The notes under the pieces were generated by a model. It searched no databases. It was not told the origin of the DNA and worked only from the letters and a program-made list of their open reading frames with translations. The position numbers and the translations under genes were made by a program. From Odontocerum albicorne (lineage: Eukaryota > Arthropoda > Insecta > Trichoptera > Odontoceridae), in contig OX463849.1 in NCBI GenBank assembly GCA_949825065.1, positions 4,092,001 to 4,156,000 of the forward strand: 64,000 bases of DNA, given 5' to 3'. Positions 63,853-64,000 of this stretch are shown piece after piece (within the stretch, counting starts at the first letter, position 1; every line of letters begins with the position of its first letter).

Positions 63853-64000
63853 CAAGGGTCATCCAGAAACTAAGGTTACAAGAGCTCCTGAGGCCGGGGG
63901 AAATTTTTTGTTTCAAAGTTGGTGCCCTTGGCGTGTAGGGAGGATCCTAACGGTCAGTTTGTTTGGTCCCGCGTTTTTGTCGACCATTTTTTTCAGTCAC
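63853..64000 (+). mobile_element. left end of a mariner-like element, cut by window edge
   Basis: TA (63851-63852) followed by CAAGGGTCATCCAGAAACTA and AGGTTAC. This terminal pattern (GGGTCATCCxxAAxxTAAGG) is seen in several mariner-superfamily elements. The following GC-richer sequence (CCGGGGGAAATTTTTTG, GGCGTGTAGGGAGG) should precede the transposase start beyond the window. Confidence 0.6.

Overview
This window is non-coding, AT-rich (roughly two thirds A+T by eye) nuclear DNA of an arthropod, most likely an insect. The evidence is the mix of elements: RTE, CR1/L2-like and jockey-like LINE tails, tRNA-derived SINEs, Penelope-like elements (PLEs), several mariner lineages, Tigger/pogo, hAT and a piggyBac-type MITE. 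No bacterial operons, rRNA, intact tRNA or CRISPR array were seen. I cannot name the species or order.

Only one host protein-coding feature is well supported: a 184-base internal exon at 41649-41832 (+). It has a polypyrimidine/AG acceptor and a GTAAGT donor, and it resembles part of the extracellular ligand-binding (ANF-receptor) domain of a receptor guanylyl cyclase. The rest is best read as intron or intergenic DNA filled with decayed mobile elements. All long open frames are low-complexity sequence, antisense shadows of LINE remnants, or transposase fragments.

Layout. 0-5.3 kb: RTE pieces, a mariner MITE (1348-1860), a hAT-type MITE with GGAGTC expansions and an 8-bp target duplication (3024-3981), a SINE, and an RTE copy nested in an older LINE. 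5.3-12.8 kb: SINEs, LINE tails, a TA-flanked MITE (7736-8479), and a retroposon with an (AAAT)n tail. 12.9-14.2 kb: a minus-strand PLE with GIY-YIG coding and a hammerhead-like terminal repeat. 15-16.7 kb: a PLE-derived palindrome and a three-unit satellite built from mariner ends. 17-22.3 kb: CpG-rich patches, SINEs, an RTE remnant, a 16 x 37 bp minisatellite with higher-order structure, and two more PLE palindromes. 22.8-25.3 kb: a mariner split by a hAT element with a perfect 8-bp target duplication. 25.5-36.5 kb: LINE-A, LINE-B and LINE-C tails, some nested, and a piggyBac-type MITE. 36.8-38 kb: a Tigger element split by a PLE palindrome with a 12-bp target duplication. 38.8-43.1 kb: two jockey-like tails, a second PLE with its hammerhead-like core, an RTE insertion, and the host exon. 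44.5-47.1 kb: a decayed Tigger-like element and a mariner. 48-55.1 kb: LINE tails, a 48-bp tandem repeat, and a hAT-like region holding a degenerate ~65-bp array. 55.6-64 kb: two deletion derivatives of one mariner lineage (one rearranged into a palindrome), a LINE remnant, and the left end of another mariner at the window edge.

Three themes stand out. (1) PLE terminal repeats with hammerhead-like cores occur as head-to-head palindromes that were inserted as units. (2) A CR1/L2-like LINE and a tRNA-derived SINE share a 3' tail with a small hairpin, a partnership repeated about ten times. (3) Nested insertions with readable target-site duplications allow local relative dating. Coordinates were read by eye; most element edges without a target duplication are good to about 10-20 bases.
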